Origin: VXYL01 sp965199875 | Lineage (GTDB): Bacteria > Pseudomonadota > Gammaproteobacteria > Pseudomonadales > Azotimanducaceae | Direction of reading: 5' to 3' | Length of the DNA: 64,000 bases | Assembly (NCBI GenBank): GCA_965199875.1 | Contig: OZ241346.1 | Coordinates: forward strand, 4,154,001-4,218,000 | Part shown: piece after piece, positions 54,324-64,000 of the stretch | How positions within the stretch are numbered: the first letter of the stretch is position 1 | How the letters are laid out: each line of letters begins with the position of its first letter | Position numbers and translations under genes: made by a program | Notes under the pieces: generated by a model | Told to the model about the DNA's origin: nothing | Seen by the model: only the letters and a program-made list of their open reading frames with translations | Database searches by the model: none

Positions 54324-55298
54324 TCAGGCCAGCGCGGCGGCAAGAATGCGCTTGATCTGCTCGACAATCGCCCGTTCCACGGCCTCGTCGTAGCCGCGCA
54401 CCGTCGGCGTGTGCAAGTGGCCGAGCGGGAACCGGGCGCCCAGCCGCCGTTGCAGCAGCAGGCTGCGGTAGGCGACTTCGTTGGAGAGAAAGCCGCCGCC
54501 GGAACCTTGCACGGCGGTGTCGTCGGACAGTTCGGCAAGCGACTGGGCGGCGACGGCGCCGCGTTCCAGCGTGCGTACCTCGCGGTTGTCGCGCACTTCC
54601 CAGCGCCCCGGCACTCGCTGCATCGAACTTGCCGGCAGCGAGAACTCCAGAAACTCCGGGCCGTCGTCCAGGTTCGCCGGCGGCGTTGGCGTGGCGTCGC
54701 TGCCGCCGCCCTGCTGGCCGCCGTTGTCCAGCGCCGTCGCGGATCGCCGCCGGCCGGGGAAGCGCTCCAGGTCGAAGCGGTTTCGCCCCATGCTGACGGT
54801 CAGAACCAACCGCGGCGAGCGACGAAAGAACGGCGTCAGCGCTTGTTCGACGCAGCCGCGGTCGAAGTCCGCGTAGCGCACCGGGAACACCGCCGAGCGC
54901 ACCAGGCAGCCGGCGACGGTCGTTCCGTCCAACGCCAGCGCCGCCAGCCCTGACGGATTGCTCTGGGCGATGTCGCGCTGCAAGTGGAACGGGTCGAAGC
55001 CGGTCACCAGCGCCGTGGGGGCGTGTTCGGCCGGGGCGACAGCGAATCCGCGCGCGTCGCGCTCGGCCGGTGCCACGCTCTTGGCGTCGCGCAGTCGCCG
55101 CAGCAGCTTCAGCCGCGCCCAGTACAGCGGGCGGTCGTCGAAGCAGCGGTCCTGCTGCACGTCGTCGCGCGCCCGCTGCCATAGACGCCGTGCCGCATCC
55201 GGCGCGTCCAGAACGTCGTCGTAGCGCGTCGCCAGGGCTGGAATCTCGGCCAGCGCGGCGTCGAGACGCGCACGCTCCACGCTCGTCGGCGCGCTCAC
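54324..55298 (-). CDS. Pyroglutamyl-peptidase I (C15)-like protein with Ser in place of catalytic Cys
   Basis: A 324-residue protein. VTGFDPF (98-104) and NPSGLAALAL match the start of C15 pyroglutamyl peptidases; E178 (RFDLERF) fits the catalytic glutamate, and H296 (GHLHTP) the catalytic histidine. The nucleophile region GGFLSNEVAY has S272 where the peptidases have cysteine (FVCNHLFY-like). The N-terminal 95 residues and a loop at 190-250 are extra. It may be a diverged peptidase with a serine nucleophile or an inactive binding homologue. GTG start overlaps the glutaminyl cyclase stop. Last gene of a five-gene coupled operon. Confidence 0.7.
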   Translation of the reverse strand: MSAPTSVERARLDAALAEIPALATRYDDVLDAPDAARRLWQRARDDVQQDRCFDDRPLYWARLKLLRRLRDAKSVAPAERDARGFAVAPAEHAPTALVTGFDPFHLQRDIAQSNPSGLAALALDGTTVAGCLVRSAVFPVRYADFDRGCVEQALTPFFRRSPRLVLTVSMGRNRFDLERFPGRRRSATALDNGGQQGGGSDATPTPPANLDDGPEFLEFSLPASSMQRVPGRWEVRDNREVRTLERGAVAAQSLAELSDDTAVQGSGGGFLSNEVAYRSLLLQRRLGARFPLGHLHTPTVRGYDEAVERAIVEQIKRILAAALA

Positions 55299-56077
55299 TG
55301 GAAACTGACCTCGAACATGCTTGGCCAGAGCTTGCCGGTGAGGTAGAAGCGGCCGCTGGTCGGATCGAAGGCGATGCCGTTCAGCACGTCGGCCTGCCGC
55401 GCCGCCGCTTCGGGCAGCAGGCCGGCAGCGTCGATGATCTGCTCCACTGCGCCGCTGGCCGCATCGATGCGCACGATGATGTCCTGCCCGAAGACGTTGG
55501 CGTAGACCGCATCGCCTACGCACTCCAGCTCGTTCAGCCGAGCGACCGGGCGGCCTTCGTGGACGACCTCCACGGTGCCGGCGACGGCGAAGGAGGCGCT
55601 GTCGCGAAAGGCGAGGGTGCTGCTGCCGTCGCTCATGACGAAGCGCTGCCCGTCGTGGCAAAGACCCCATCCCTCGCCCCGGTAGTCGAGACTGGCCGAA
55701 CGCGCGAACGTGTCCACGTCGAAGACGAAGGCGCGCTTTCCCTGCCAGGTGAGCATGACCAGACGGTTGCCGACACGCGCCAGTCCTTCGCCGAAGAAGA
55801 ACACCGGAATCGCCGCGCGCTGCTCGATGTCTCCGGTTGCCGGGTCCAAGCGGCGCAGTTCCGACTTGCCGCGTCGCCCGGTGCTTTCGTACAGCTTGCC
55901 CCGCCACCACAGGAGCCCTTGGGTAAAGGCGTCCGGGTCGTGGGGAAGCACGCGATGCACGGTCACCGTCAAAGACTCGGCGGCGAGCACGGGATGCGCC
56001 GTGGCCAGCAGCGAAGCGACCAGAAGCAGCGTCCGTCGGATGCACCGGATGCAGCCACCGGACGCCGACCGGCTCAC
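55295..56077 (-). CDS. Glutaminyl-peptide cyclotransferase (plant/bacterial type)
   Basis: A 260-residue secreted five-bladed beta-propeller. A signal peptide (RRTLLLVASLLATAHPVLA) is followed by the family signature HDPDAFTQGLLW (47-58), LYESTGRRGKS, ARLNELECV, and DVLNGIAFDP. Such enzymes turn N-terminal glutamine into pyroglutamate on exported peptides and proteins. GTG 56077 overlaps the upstream stop (GTGA). Directly downstream and coupled is a pyroglutamyl-peptidase-like gene, an evident functional pairing. Confidence 0.9.
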   Translation of the reverse strand: MSRSASGGCIRCIRRTLLLVASLLATAHPVLAAESLTVTVHRVLPHDPDAFTQGLLWWRGKLYESTGRRGKSELRRLDPATGDIEQRAAIPVFFFGEGLARVGNRLVMLTWQGKRAFVFDVDTFARSASLDYRGEGWGLCHDGQRFVMSDGSSTLAFRDSASFAVAGTVEVVHEGRPVARLNELECVGDAVYANVFGQDIIVRIDAASGAVEQIIDAAGLLPEAAARQADVLNGIAFDPTSGRFYLTGKLWPSMFEVSFQ

Positions 56078-56538
56078 GGCTGGCGTCGTCCCTGGGCCTG
56101 TTCCAGCATCAACACGTCCTGGACGTCCTTGGGCCTGGCAGTGGCGCGCTTGTTGCGCAGCAAGTCGCGATAGGAGAGAACCGGCACCGAGCAGTCGCCG
56201 ACGGTGGCGACGATGCGCCTTTCCCAGGCCGACGCGAAGTCCGCGCCGTCGATGGACGTCAGCACGTCGATGCGCCGCGGCGGCTGGCCGAGCTGCACGA
56301 CGTTGCCCACGGTGGCGAAATCCTCGACCGCGACGCCGAGCGCCTCGACGGGTGCGCCGAAGGTCGCCAGCGCCTGCCACACCCGCTCGGCGTTCGCGGC
56401 GTCCGCCTGCACCCAGACGTCCAGATCGCCGGTTGCGCGGGGCACCCCGTGCGCCGCCACGGCGTGGGCGCCAACCAGCAGAAAGCGAATGTTCGCGTCG
56501 CCGAACGCGCCCAGCAAGTCGAGGAAGTCGTCGTTCAC
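56074..56538 (-). CDS. Nucleotidyltransferase-fold protein (AbiEii/MNT-like)
   Basis: A 154-residue protein with the minimal nucleotidyltransferase core: IRFLLVGAHAVAAHG, then the acidic ATGDLDVWVQ (D-x-D), and RIDVLTSIDGADF carrying the third acidic residue. The C-terminal LSYRDLLRNKRATARPKDVQDV is typical of small DUF6036/AbiEii-like transferases. It overlaps the upstream 93-residue gene (GAGGAGTGA) and the downstream cyclase gene. In many genomes such transferases pair with a small upstream protein, suggesting a toxin-antitoxin-like unit; not proven here. Confidence 0.82.
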   Translation of the reverse strand: MNDDFLDLLGAFGDANIRFLLVGAHAVAAHGVPRATGDLDVWVQADAANAERVWQALATFGAPVEALGVAVEDFATVGNVVQLGQPPRRIDVLTSIDGADFASAWERRIVATVGDCSVPVLSYRDLLRNKRATARPKDVQDVLMLEQAQGRRQP

Positions 56539-56816
56539 TCCTCGCCCCCGTCGTTGCCCAAGGGCGTCTCGCGGATGATCCGTACCGGCATTTCCCGGCG
56601 CGAGTAGGCGGGCATCGGCCGTCCCGCGCTCGCCCAGGCGTCGCAGGTCATCGGCCACACCATCATCATGCGTTCTCCGACCGTGCAGGCGGAGTAGTCG
56701 TCCACGGGTTCTTCGCCCAGGCGAAACTTGCGCACCGGCCAGCTGGCCCGCGCGGTGCGCCTCTCCTCGCTTTCCTCAACGGAGGACGGATGGCCTCGCG
56801 GCGCATTCTTCGTCAT
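56535..56816 (-). CDS. Small conserved protein upstream of nucleotidyltransferase
   Basis: A 93-residue protein. After a polar N-terminus comes DYSACTVGERMMMVWPMTCD, then AWASAGRPMPAYSRREMPVRIIRE, which follows the pattern Y-x-x-x-(T/S)xxER(L/M)xxxWPLTxxAW...R...VxIxR. That pattern belongs to small proteins often encoded directly before AbiEii-like nucleotidyltransferases (as I recall the family). Five bases after the NHL gene stop and overlapping the transferase start. Possible antitoxin or partner; function unproven. Confidence 0.65.
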   Translation of the reverse strand: MTKNAPRGHPSSVEESEERRTARASWPVRKFRLGEEPVDDYSACTVGERMMMVWPMTCDAWASAGRPMPAYSRREMPVRIIRETPLGNDGGEE

Positions 56817-56821
56817 CGAAA

Positions 56822-57790
56822 TCAACCGCGAATGCGAACGAACTTCTGCAAGGAGTGGCAGTCGAGCGGTACCAGACCGCGATTGCCGCCGCCGCTGACG
56901 ATCACTTCGGAGACGTAGAGATCGCCCCTCGAGTCCGCCCAGATGCCGTGCGGCGCGAAGAAGCTGCCGGGCTGCACCGGGTCTTCGCCGCCGAAGGTCT
57001 GCACGACCTTGCCGTCCAGGTCCAGCAGCGTCACCCGAGCGTGGGGCATGTGCGGCAGAATCTCCACGTCCGGGCTGCGACCGGCGATCTCGCCCAGCTC
57101 CGCCACGTAGAGGATGTCGTCGCGGTCGATGTACAGGTCGTCCGGACGGCTGACGTGCGTCCACTCCTTCACGTACTCGCCGTTCGGCTTGAACACCTGG
57201 ATGCGCGAGTTCTCCCGATCCGCCACGTACACCGTGTCGTCCCGATCCAGGGCGATGGCGTGGGGCAGCCGAAACTCGCCCGGCCCGCGCCCGGGTTCGC
57301 CCCAGGAGAAGCGATGCTCGCCGTCGGCGGAGAACTTGTGAACCCGGGCGTTGCCGTAGCCGTCGGCCACGTACAGCTCCCCGGCGCTGGAGAGCGCCGC
57401 GTTGGTGACGCGATTGAACGGCCCGCCGCCGAAGCGCACCGGCGTCTTGCCGGCGACGAAGCCGGTGTCCGCCGGCTTGTTCTTCTCGCCCAGCGTTTGC
57501 AGCAGCTGGCCGTCGGGCGTGAAGATGCGCACGGTGTGATCGAAGTTGTCGGCGGCGTAGATGCGGTCGTCCGGGCCGATGTGGATGCCGTGCGGATTGG
57601 CGAACACGCCCTCGCCCCAGGCGTCCAGGAAGTTGCCGTCGGCGTCGAAGACGATCATCGGATGTTCGCCGCGATTGAAGGCGTAGACCCGATCCCGGGA
57701 GTCCGTGGCCACTCCGGCCACTTCCACGAAACTCCAGCCCTCGGGCAGCCGCTCCCAGCCCTCGACCACCTCGAACTCGATCTGCGCCAC
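56822..57790 (-). CDS. NHL-repeat beta-propeller protein (peptidyl-amidating-lyase-like)
   Basis: A 322-residue six-bladed propeller with repeated G(V/I)-x-(I/V)-(G/D)-x-x-(D/G)-x-(I/V)-YVAD units: IHIGPDDRIYAADNFDHTVR, IALDRDDTVYVADRENSRIQ, LYIDRDDILYVAELGE. Such NHL proteins include peptidyl-alpha-hydroxyglycine lyases and many binding proteins. No signal peptide is seen. GTG 57790 is favoured by GGAG ten bases upstream; TTG 57817 is possible. First gene of the operon containing the nucleotidyltransferase pair, cyclase and C15-like gene. Divergent from the LLM oxidoreductase. Confidence 0.8.
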   Translation of the reverse strand: MAQIEFEVVEGWERLPEGWSFVEVAGVATDSRDRVYAFNRGEHPMIVFDADGNFLDAWGEGVFANPHGIHIGPDDRIYAADNFDHTVRIFTPDGQLLQTLGEKNKPADTGFVAGKTPVRFGGGPFNRVTNAALSSAGELYVADGYGNARVHKFSADGEHRFSWGEPGRGPGEFRLPHAIALDRDDTVYVADRENSRIQVFKPNGEYVKEWTHVSRPDDLYIDRDDILYVAELGEIAGRSPDVEILPHMPHARVTLLDLDGKVVQTFGGEDPVQPGSFFAPHGIWADSRGDLYVSEVIVSGGGNRGLVPLDCHSLQKFVRIRG

Positions 57791-57870
57791 GACTTTCGCG
57801 CTCCAACACGGCGACAAGCGCCCCTGATGATACGCTTGGCGCTTCTTGAAGGCACAGACGGAGAGACGCC

Positions 57871-58812
57871 ATGACCAGCGCCCAACCCCACTTCGGCGTG
57901 ACCCTGCCGCAGATCAAGCGCCCGTGGGTGGCCGCCGCCGAGGCGGCTCGCGGCTTCGAGAAGCTGGGCTTCGACTCGCTGTGGGTTTGCGATCACCTGT
58001 ACGGCCCGCAGTCGCCCCAGCTGCCGATTCTGGAGGCGTGGTCGATGGTCTCCGCCGTCGCCGCCATCACCGCACGGGTGCAGATCGGCACCTTGGTGAC
58101 GCCGGCGGGCATGCGCAATCCGGCGCAGCTCGGCAAGGTGGTCGCCAGCATCGACAACATCGCTGGCGGTCGCGTCATCGCCGGCCTCGGCGGCGGCTGG
58201 ATGCCCCGGGAGTTCACGGACTTCGACATGCCGTTTCTCGGCACCGGCGAACGCCTCAAGCAGCTGGCCGAGACGGTGGAACTGCTGAAGCGGATGTGGG
58301 GCGACGAGGACGAAGTGAGCTACTCCGGGCAGTACGTGCAGGCGCACAACGTCGTCTGCCAGCCGAAGCCGCCACGCAAGGTTCCCATCCTCATCGGCGG
58401 CGCTGGCGAGAAGGTGACGCTGCGCCTGGTGGCGCGGCACGCGGACATCTGGAACAACCTGGCCGGCCAGCAACCGTCCCTTGAACACAAGCTGGAGGTG
58501 CTGAAACGGCACTGCGACGCCGAAGGCCGGGACTTCGGCGAAGTCGTCGCCAGCCAGCAGTGCCTGGTGACCATCGCGCCGGACGCCGAGCGCGCCGGGC
58601 CGATGGCCGATCGCGCGCAGAAGATCTTCGGCGGCCACATGGGCGATCCGAAGGGGCCGCTTGCCATCACCGGAACGCCGGAACGCTGCGCCGAGCAGAT
58701 CCGCAAGCACATCGACCTGGGCTGCACGATGTTCGTGATGGAGTTCTTCGGCAAGGACACGCTGGAACCGGCGCAGCTGTTCGCCGAGGAGGTGATGCCG
58801 AACTTCCGCTAG
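57871..58812 (+). CDS. LLM-class (luciferase-like) F420/FMN oxidoreductase
   Basis: A 313-residue TIM-barrel flavin/F420 oxidoreductase. Features are FGVTLPQ at the start, LGFDSLWVCDHLYGP, ITARVQIGTLVTPAGMRNPAQLGK, GGRVIAGLGGGWMPREF, and the KVPILIGGAGEKVTLRLVARHAD segment. This is the TIGR03619-like group common in actinobacteria and some proteobacteria; it probably acts on an unknown organic substrate. ATG 57871 lies 81 bases from the divergent NHL start. Convergent with gdhA, with a 159-base spacer in which I see nothing. Confidence 0.88.
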   Translation: MTSAQPHFGVTLPQIKRPWVAAAEAARGFEKLGFDSLWVCDHLYGPQSPQLPILEAWSMVSAVAAITARVQIGTLVTPAGMRNPAQLGKVVASIDNIAGGRVIAGLGGGWMPREFTDFDMPFLGTGERLKQLAETVELLKRMWGDEDEVSYSGQYVQAHNVVCQPKPPRKVPILIGGAGEKVTLRLVARHADIWNNLAGQQPSLEHKLEVLKRHCDAEGRDFGEVVASQQCLVTIAPDAERAGPMADRAQKIFGGHMGDPKGPLAITGTPERCAEQIRKHIDLGCTMFVMEFFGKDTLEPAQLFAEEVMPNFR

Positions 58813-58971
58813 CCGGGCGACTGGAACGCAAGTTGCTCTGGAAGCGCACACTGGATCAAGACGTCAATTTGCAAGAACCGTCCAACGCCATGCCACGCCG
58901 CTTGGTCCTCGGCGTGGTGGAGCCGCTGAAGCCATTGCCCCGTCGCGTACCGCACGCCCAGGTGGTACTGG

Positions 58972-60327
<1,356 letters not shown>

Positions 60328-60536
60328 TCTTTCGCTTCTTCACTTTCCAGACTTGAGGGGGTTGCGAGCGGGCTTTGGACGGTCACCGCAGGATAGGCGG
60401 AAGCCGTAGCAAAGCTCTCCGAGGCGGTTCCCCAACGCAGCGTCGAACCCGCGCTCGACGCGGCCAAGCACGGCGTGCGTGGCCAACCAAGCGCGGGCAT
60501 GGAGTATACTTGGCGGGAGCGCCAGAGGTGACGGTC

Positions 60537-61163
60537 ATGGATCGCGTATTCGTCTACTGGGACAACTCGAACGTCTTTCACGAAGCCCAGCGTCTCGCCG
60601 ACCAGCTGGAGGGAACGCCAGAAGCGCGCTATCTGGTTCGCATCCACTTCGACAACCTGCTGCGCCTCGCCCATGCCGACCGGCCCTTGGCCAAGGCGGT
60701 GGCCGCAGGTTCCGTGCCGCCGGAGATGCGCCAGCTTTGGAATCGAATGGAGAACGCCGGGGTCGAGGTGCATTTGGTGGACCGCTACGAACGCGACCGG
60801 GGCGAGCAGGAACTGCCCGATCGTCTGCTGCAACTGCAGATGCTGGAAGACGCCTTGGACAACAACGGCGATCCGGGCGTCGTCTCCCTGCTGACCGGCG
60901 ACGGCGCCGGCTATGCTCAAGGCCGTGGCTTCCATCGGACGCTCGAACGCATGCATGGCCGCGGCTGGAAGGTGGAAGTGCTCTCCTGGGCCCATGCCTG
61001 CAACCAGGGGATGAGGCGCTGGGCAGAAGCCAACGGCATCTTCGTGGCGCTGGACGACCACTACCACGCGATCACCTTCCGCGAACCCTCCCGCGCCGGC
61101 CACCAGCTTGCCCCGGCGCGACGGCAGGATGACCTCGATCTCTCGCGCCGCCACGTCTCTTGA
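60537..61163 (+). CDS. NYN-domain (LabA/PIN-like) putative ribonuclease
   Basis: A 208-residue NYN-domain protein. FVYWDNSNVFHEAQ carries the first acidic/Asn signature, a central VEVHLVDRYERDRGEQELPD follows, and SLLTGDGAGYAQGRGF holds the second acidic site, with KVEVLSWAHACNQGMRRW after it. NYN domains are PIN-related RNases or regulators acting in RNA processing. AGAGGTGA lies six bases before ATG 60537, and a TATACT (60505-60510) could be its -10. Extra C-terminal basic residues (RAGHQLAPARRQDD). Target unknown. The 167 bases after it hold nothing recognisable. Confidence 0.82.
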   Translation: MDRVFVYWDNSNVFHEAQRLADQLEGTPEARYLVRIHFDNLLRLAHADRPLAKAVAAGSVPPEMRQLWNRMENAGVEVHLVDRYERDRGEQELPDRLLQLQMLEDALDNNGDPGVVSLLTGDGAGYAQGRGFHRTLERMHGRGWKVEVLSWAHACNQGMRRWAEANGIFVALDDHYHAITFREPSRAGHQLAPARRQDDLDLSRRHVS

Positions 61164-61330
61164 GGCGCAGCCAAAGGACGAACACTCGTCAATCCGGCCC
61201 CTGAAGACGCTGAGACGTAAGGCTTCGTCCACGGCCAGGAAACTCGGCTCGTTCGCAAGAGGTTCGTCGAAGATGATGAACCAGGCCAAGAGCGACCGCC
61301 GTCGCCGAGGTGGTGCCGCAAGACGGCCCG

Positions 61331-63358
61331 CTACTGCATCTCCACGAACGCTCGATACGCGCTTTGGGGATTGGCCATCAGCGCGTCGTGGCTGCCGACC
61401 TCGCGGACGCTCCCGGCGTCCAGGAAGACGATGCGGTCGGCGCTGCGGATGGTCGACAGCCGATGCGCGACGACCATCACCAGTCGGCCCTTGGTCGCCG
61501 CCCGCAGCGTTGCGACCAAGGCGGCCTCGGTGTGCGGGTCGAGCGCCGCGGTCGGTTCGTCGAGGATCAGGATGCGGGCGTCGCGCAGCAGCCCTCTGGC
61601 GATGGAGATGCGCTGCTGCTGGCCTACGGACAGCGTGTCGCCGGCGCGGCCAAGCACGGTGTCGATCCCGTCCGGCAGGTCGTCGATGAACTCCATGCAG
61701 CCGGCGCTGGCAAGCGCCTGCGCGATCTGCGCTGGCGATGCGTCCGGGTTGGCCAGCAGCAGGTTTTCGCGGATCGATTCGGCGAGCAGGAAGTGTTCCT
61801 GGAAGACGAACGCCACATGCCGCCGCAGACCGTCCAGATCGACCGTCGTCGCGTCCACGCCGTCGATCAGCACGCGGCCGGAGGTCGGCGCGACGAGCGC
61901 GGGAACGAGCTGCGCCAGCGTCGTCTTGCCGGCGCCGGTGGGGCCGACGATGGCAACGAACTCGCCCATGCGCAGTTCGAGGTCGATGTCGCGCAGCACC
62001 GGCGGACCGTCCGGGTACGCGAAGCCCACGCCGTCGAACCGCACTCCTTCGACGATGTCCGAGAGCACCTGCCCGCCTCGCCGGTCTTCTTCCGACTGGT
62101 AGTCCAGGAAGAAGAACACGCGGCGCACCGCGGCGATCACCTCCTGCAGCTTGATCCAGTAGGCGCCGAAGAACCCGGCTGGCACCACGATGCCGTAGAA
62201 GACGCCGATCAACGTGGCGAAGTCGCCGGCGGACATCGTCCCGGCGATCACGCGGTCGGTCACGAGAACGGTCACGTAGATGCCCGCCACGCCGAGCGCG
62301 GCAGCGGCGATCAGCCCCGACGCGGAGATCACGGCCAAGCTGTAGCGTTCGCGCAGGAAGGACTGGGCGCTGCGCGCCCGGAACCGCTCGCGCTCCTGCC
62401 GGCGCGCGCCGAGGCTCTGCACGGCGGCCACGCTGCTCACGGACTCCTCCATGGCGTTCGTCGTCGCCGCGCCGGCGGCGCGCTTGTTCTGGCTGGTGCG
62501 GCGCAGCGCGCCCGAGAACGGGAACGTGATGATGAACGCCACCGGCACGGTGAGCCACCCGACGACGACGATTTCCGGCGCAACCTGGCCGTAGGAGTAT
62601 TGCAGCAGGTACAGACTGACGATGGCGCCGAGCAGCATGAAGAACGGCACCAGCGTGAGCATGTAGACGAGGCCGGGGGCCATGGGCACGTCGTAGAGAA
62701 CGCGGTACATGCTGTCCCCGGTGCGCTGATCGCCGAGCGTCGTCATCGGCAGCCGCGCCAGCCGTTCGAACAGGCGCGTACGCAGACCATTCGCCATCGT
62801 CTGGGTGAGCCGCACGCTCACCATGAACTCCGCCAAACCCACGAGGCCGCTGCCTTCGCTGCTGCCGGCACTGAGCTGGTCTTCCGCTTGCGTCGCCGCG
62901 TCGCGTCCTTGCAGCAGCGCCGCCTGGGTATTGCCGGCGCGGGCGCCGATGACCGCCAGCAGCAGCACGTAGACGACCGTGACGGTGGCCATGATGCCCA
63001 AGGGATCCTTGCCCTCGAGCAGACTCAGGATCGGCGCCATGAACGGCGGATAGGCCACTTCCGTGGTGCCGAACGGCAGCCCTTGCAGGGCGTTGTCGAC
63101 CACGATCTTCGCCAGCCACGGCAGCAGCAGGCCGGGCAGCATCAAGCCGAGCTGCAAGAAGAACTTGCAGGCGAAGAGCGTTCTCGCTTGAGCAACGAGC
63201 CGCAGCGAGCGCCCCATGACGGCCAGCGCCTCGGCGGTGGTGAGATCGGGACGGGTGTCGACGCGGTCGTCGAAGCGCCGGTTGCTGCCGACGACCTCGC
63301 GCAGCAGCGCCGCCGGGCCGGAGCGCGACGGTTCGGCGGCGTCGTCAGCCATCGGCAC
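61331..63358 (-). CDS. Half ABC exporter (permease-ATPase fusion)
   Basis: A 675-residue type IV ABC half-transporter. Membrane helices occupy about 60-370 with the coupling segment REVVGSNRRF upstream. The ATPase domain has Walker A VGPTGAGKTT (about residue 465), Q-loop VAFVFQEHFL, signature LSVGQQQRIS, Walker B ILILDEPTA and VVAHRLSTIRS. Both sites look active. GTG 63358 or ATG 63352 are possible starts; the gene overlaps the upstream half-transporter by 8-14 bases, so the two form a heterodimeric exporter. Substrate (lipid, peptide or drug) unknown. Confidence 0.9.
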   Translation of the reverse strand: MPMADDAAEPSRSGPAALLREVVGSNRRFDDRVDTRPDLTTAEALAVMGRSLRLVAQARTLFACKFFLQLGLMLPGLLLPWLAKIVVDNALQGLPFGTTEVAYPPFMAPILSLLEGKDPLGIMATVTVVYVLLLAVIGARAGNTQAALLQGRDAATQAEDQLSAGSSEGSGLVGLAEFMVSVRLTQTMANGLRTRLFERLARLPMTTLGDQRTGDSMYRVLYDVPMAPGLVYMLTLVPFFMLLGAIVSLYLLQYSYGQVAPEIVVVGWLTVPVAFIITFPFSGALRRTSQNKRAAGAATTNAMEESVSSVAAVQSLGARRQERERFRARSAQSFLRERYSLAVISASGLIAAAALGVAGIYVTVLVTDRVIAGTMSAGDFATLIGVFYGIVVPAGFFGAYWIKLQEVIAAVRRVFFFLDYQSEEDRRGGQVLSDIVEGVRFDGVGFAYPDGPPVLRDIDLELRMGEFVAIVGPTGAGKTTLAQLVPALVAPTSGRVLIDGVDATTVDLDGLRRHVAFVFQEHFLLAESIRENLLLANPDASPAQIAQALASAGCMEFIDDLPDGIDTVLGRAGDTLSVGQQQRISIARGLLRDARILILDEPTAALDPHTEAALVATLRAATKGRLVMVVAHRLSTIRSADRIVFLDAGSVREVGSHDALMANPQSAYRAFVEMQ

Positions 63359-64000
63359 CGAGCGACTGCCTGACGAAGGCGCGGTAGCGTCCCTGCGGCA
63401 GCGCCATCAAGCTGTCGTGCGCGCCGCACTCCACCACGCGGCCGTTCGCAACGAACGCGATCTGGTCCGCGCTCCTGATCGTCGCCAGGCGATGCGTGAT
63501 CAGGAAGATCACCCGATCGGCGCCCAGCGCGGCGAGGTTGGCCAGCACGGCCCGCTCCGTCTGCGCGTCCAGCGACGCCGTGGGTTCGTCGAGGATCAGG
63601 ATGGGCGTGTCGCGCAGCACGGCGCGGGCGATGGAGAGCCGCTGCCGCTGGCCGGCCGACAGCTTGCCGCCGCCTTCGCCCAAGTGCGTGTCGTAGCCGT
63701 TCGGCATGGCGCGGACGAAGTCGTCCGCACAGGCGACTTCTGCCGCGGCCTCGATGTCGGCGCGGTCGGCGCGCGCTGCGCCAAACGCGATGTTGGCCGC
63801 TACCGTGTCGGCGAACAGCACGTTCTTCTGCAATGCGACCGCGGCATGGGCGCGGACGTCGTCCACCGCCATGTCGCGCAGATCGCGGCTGTTGATCAGC
63901 ACTTGCCCGTGCCACGGGTCGTACAACCGCAGCAGCAGCGACATCAGCGTGGACTTGCCGCTGCCGGTGGCGCCGACGATGGCGGTGATCGTGCCCCGCG
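63345..64000 (-). CDS. Second half ABC exporter (C-terminal ATPase part, cut by window edge)
   Basis: The frame enters from the right edge, so the membrane domain lies off-window. The visible part is the nucleotide-binding domain: Walker A VGATGSGKST, Q-loop AAVALQKNVLF, signature LSAGQRQRLS, Walker B ILILDEPTA, H-loop ITHRLATIRS. Stop at 63345, overlapping the downstream half-transporter. It pairs with that gene as a heterodimer. Full sites suggest active ATPase. Confidence 0.9.
   Translation of the reverse strand, partial: RGTITAIVGATGSGKSTLMSLLLRLYDPWHGQVLINSRDLRDMAVDDVRAHAAVALQKNVLFADTVAANIAFGAARADRADIEAAAEVACADDFVRAMPNGYDTHLGEGGGKLSAGQRQRLSIARAVLRDTPILILDEPTASLDAQTERAVLANLAALGADRVIFLITHRLATIRSADQIAFVANGRVVECGAHDSLMALPQGRYRAFVRQSLGADG

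Overview
GC-rich chromosomal window from a Gram-negative bacterium, most likely an uncultured, possibly marine or host-associated gammaproteobacterium. The Gram-negative assignment rests on a TonB-dependent receptor, a second outer-membrane beta-barrel and a Tat-type periplasmic binding protein. The gammaproteobacterial leaning rests on a FabY-type ketoacyl synthase, a prfC-SirB1-type pair and a prfB whose frameshift site matches the E. coli type. Genes are tightly packed; many neighbours overlap by four bases (ATGA or GTGA), which implies translational coupling. No CRISPR array, complete insertion sequence, rRNA or replication origin was seen. The only gene-free stretch longer than 300 bases (about 5.44-6.45 kb) is filled by a decayed pseudogene.

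Region by region: (1) 0-5.4 kb is a probable DNA-defence cluster: a DNA methyltransferase cut by the left edge, facing an operon of SNF2 helicase, SbcD-like metallophosphoesterase and PD-(D/E)xK endonuclease. (2) 5.4-9.3 kb holds a truncated, frameshifted copy of a GT-C membrane glycosyltransferase followed by the intact gene. (3) 9.4-18 kb: an SDR, a phytanoyl-CoA dioxygenase-like enzyme, tRNA-Arg(CCG), and an operon of a SEC-C protein plus three CaiB/BaiF CoA-transferases (four transferase domains). (4) 18.2-21.5 kb: the coupled housekeeping operon prfB-lysS-ung, with a programmed +1 frameshift in prfB. (5) 21.5-27.4 kb: SMP-30-like lactonase, beta-barrel protein, an Rpn-type nuclease remnant, a GPP34-family protein and a TonB receptor. 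(6) 27.4-31.2 kb: a wrecked nuclease/type III restriction helicase chimera and an orphan AAA ATPase, probably an old defence island. (7) 31.2-34.8 kb: quinone oxidoreductase, hisF, hisH and a serine hydrolase. (8) 34.9-42.4 kb: a 1,644-residue acyl-CoA carboxylase fusion, moaB and a fabY-like synthase. (9) 42.5-49.2 kb: two paralogous small secreted peptides, the prfC-sirB1 pair, and a coupled operon of binding protein, HAMP membrane sensor and OxlT-like transporter. (10) 49.5-61.2 kb: a HolD-like protein, aroG, a D-aminoacylase-like amidohydrolase, a SAM methyltransferase, a five-gene operon with an NHL protein, a small-protein/nucleotidyltransferase pair, glutaminyl cyclase and a pyroglutamyl-peptidase-like protein, then an LLM-class oxidoreductase, gdhA and a NYN-domain protein. 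(11) 61.3 kb to the right edge: two half-ABC transporters, the second cut by the window.

The most interesting candidates are the SNF2/metallophosphoesterase/endonuclease operon, the glutaminyl cyclase next to a C15-like protein with serine in place of the catalytic cysteine, the paired small secreted peptides, the giant carboxylase fusion, and a duplicated promoter-leader cassette at 53.0 and 54.2 kb.
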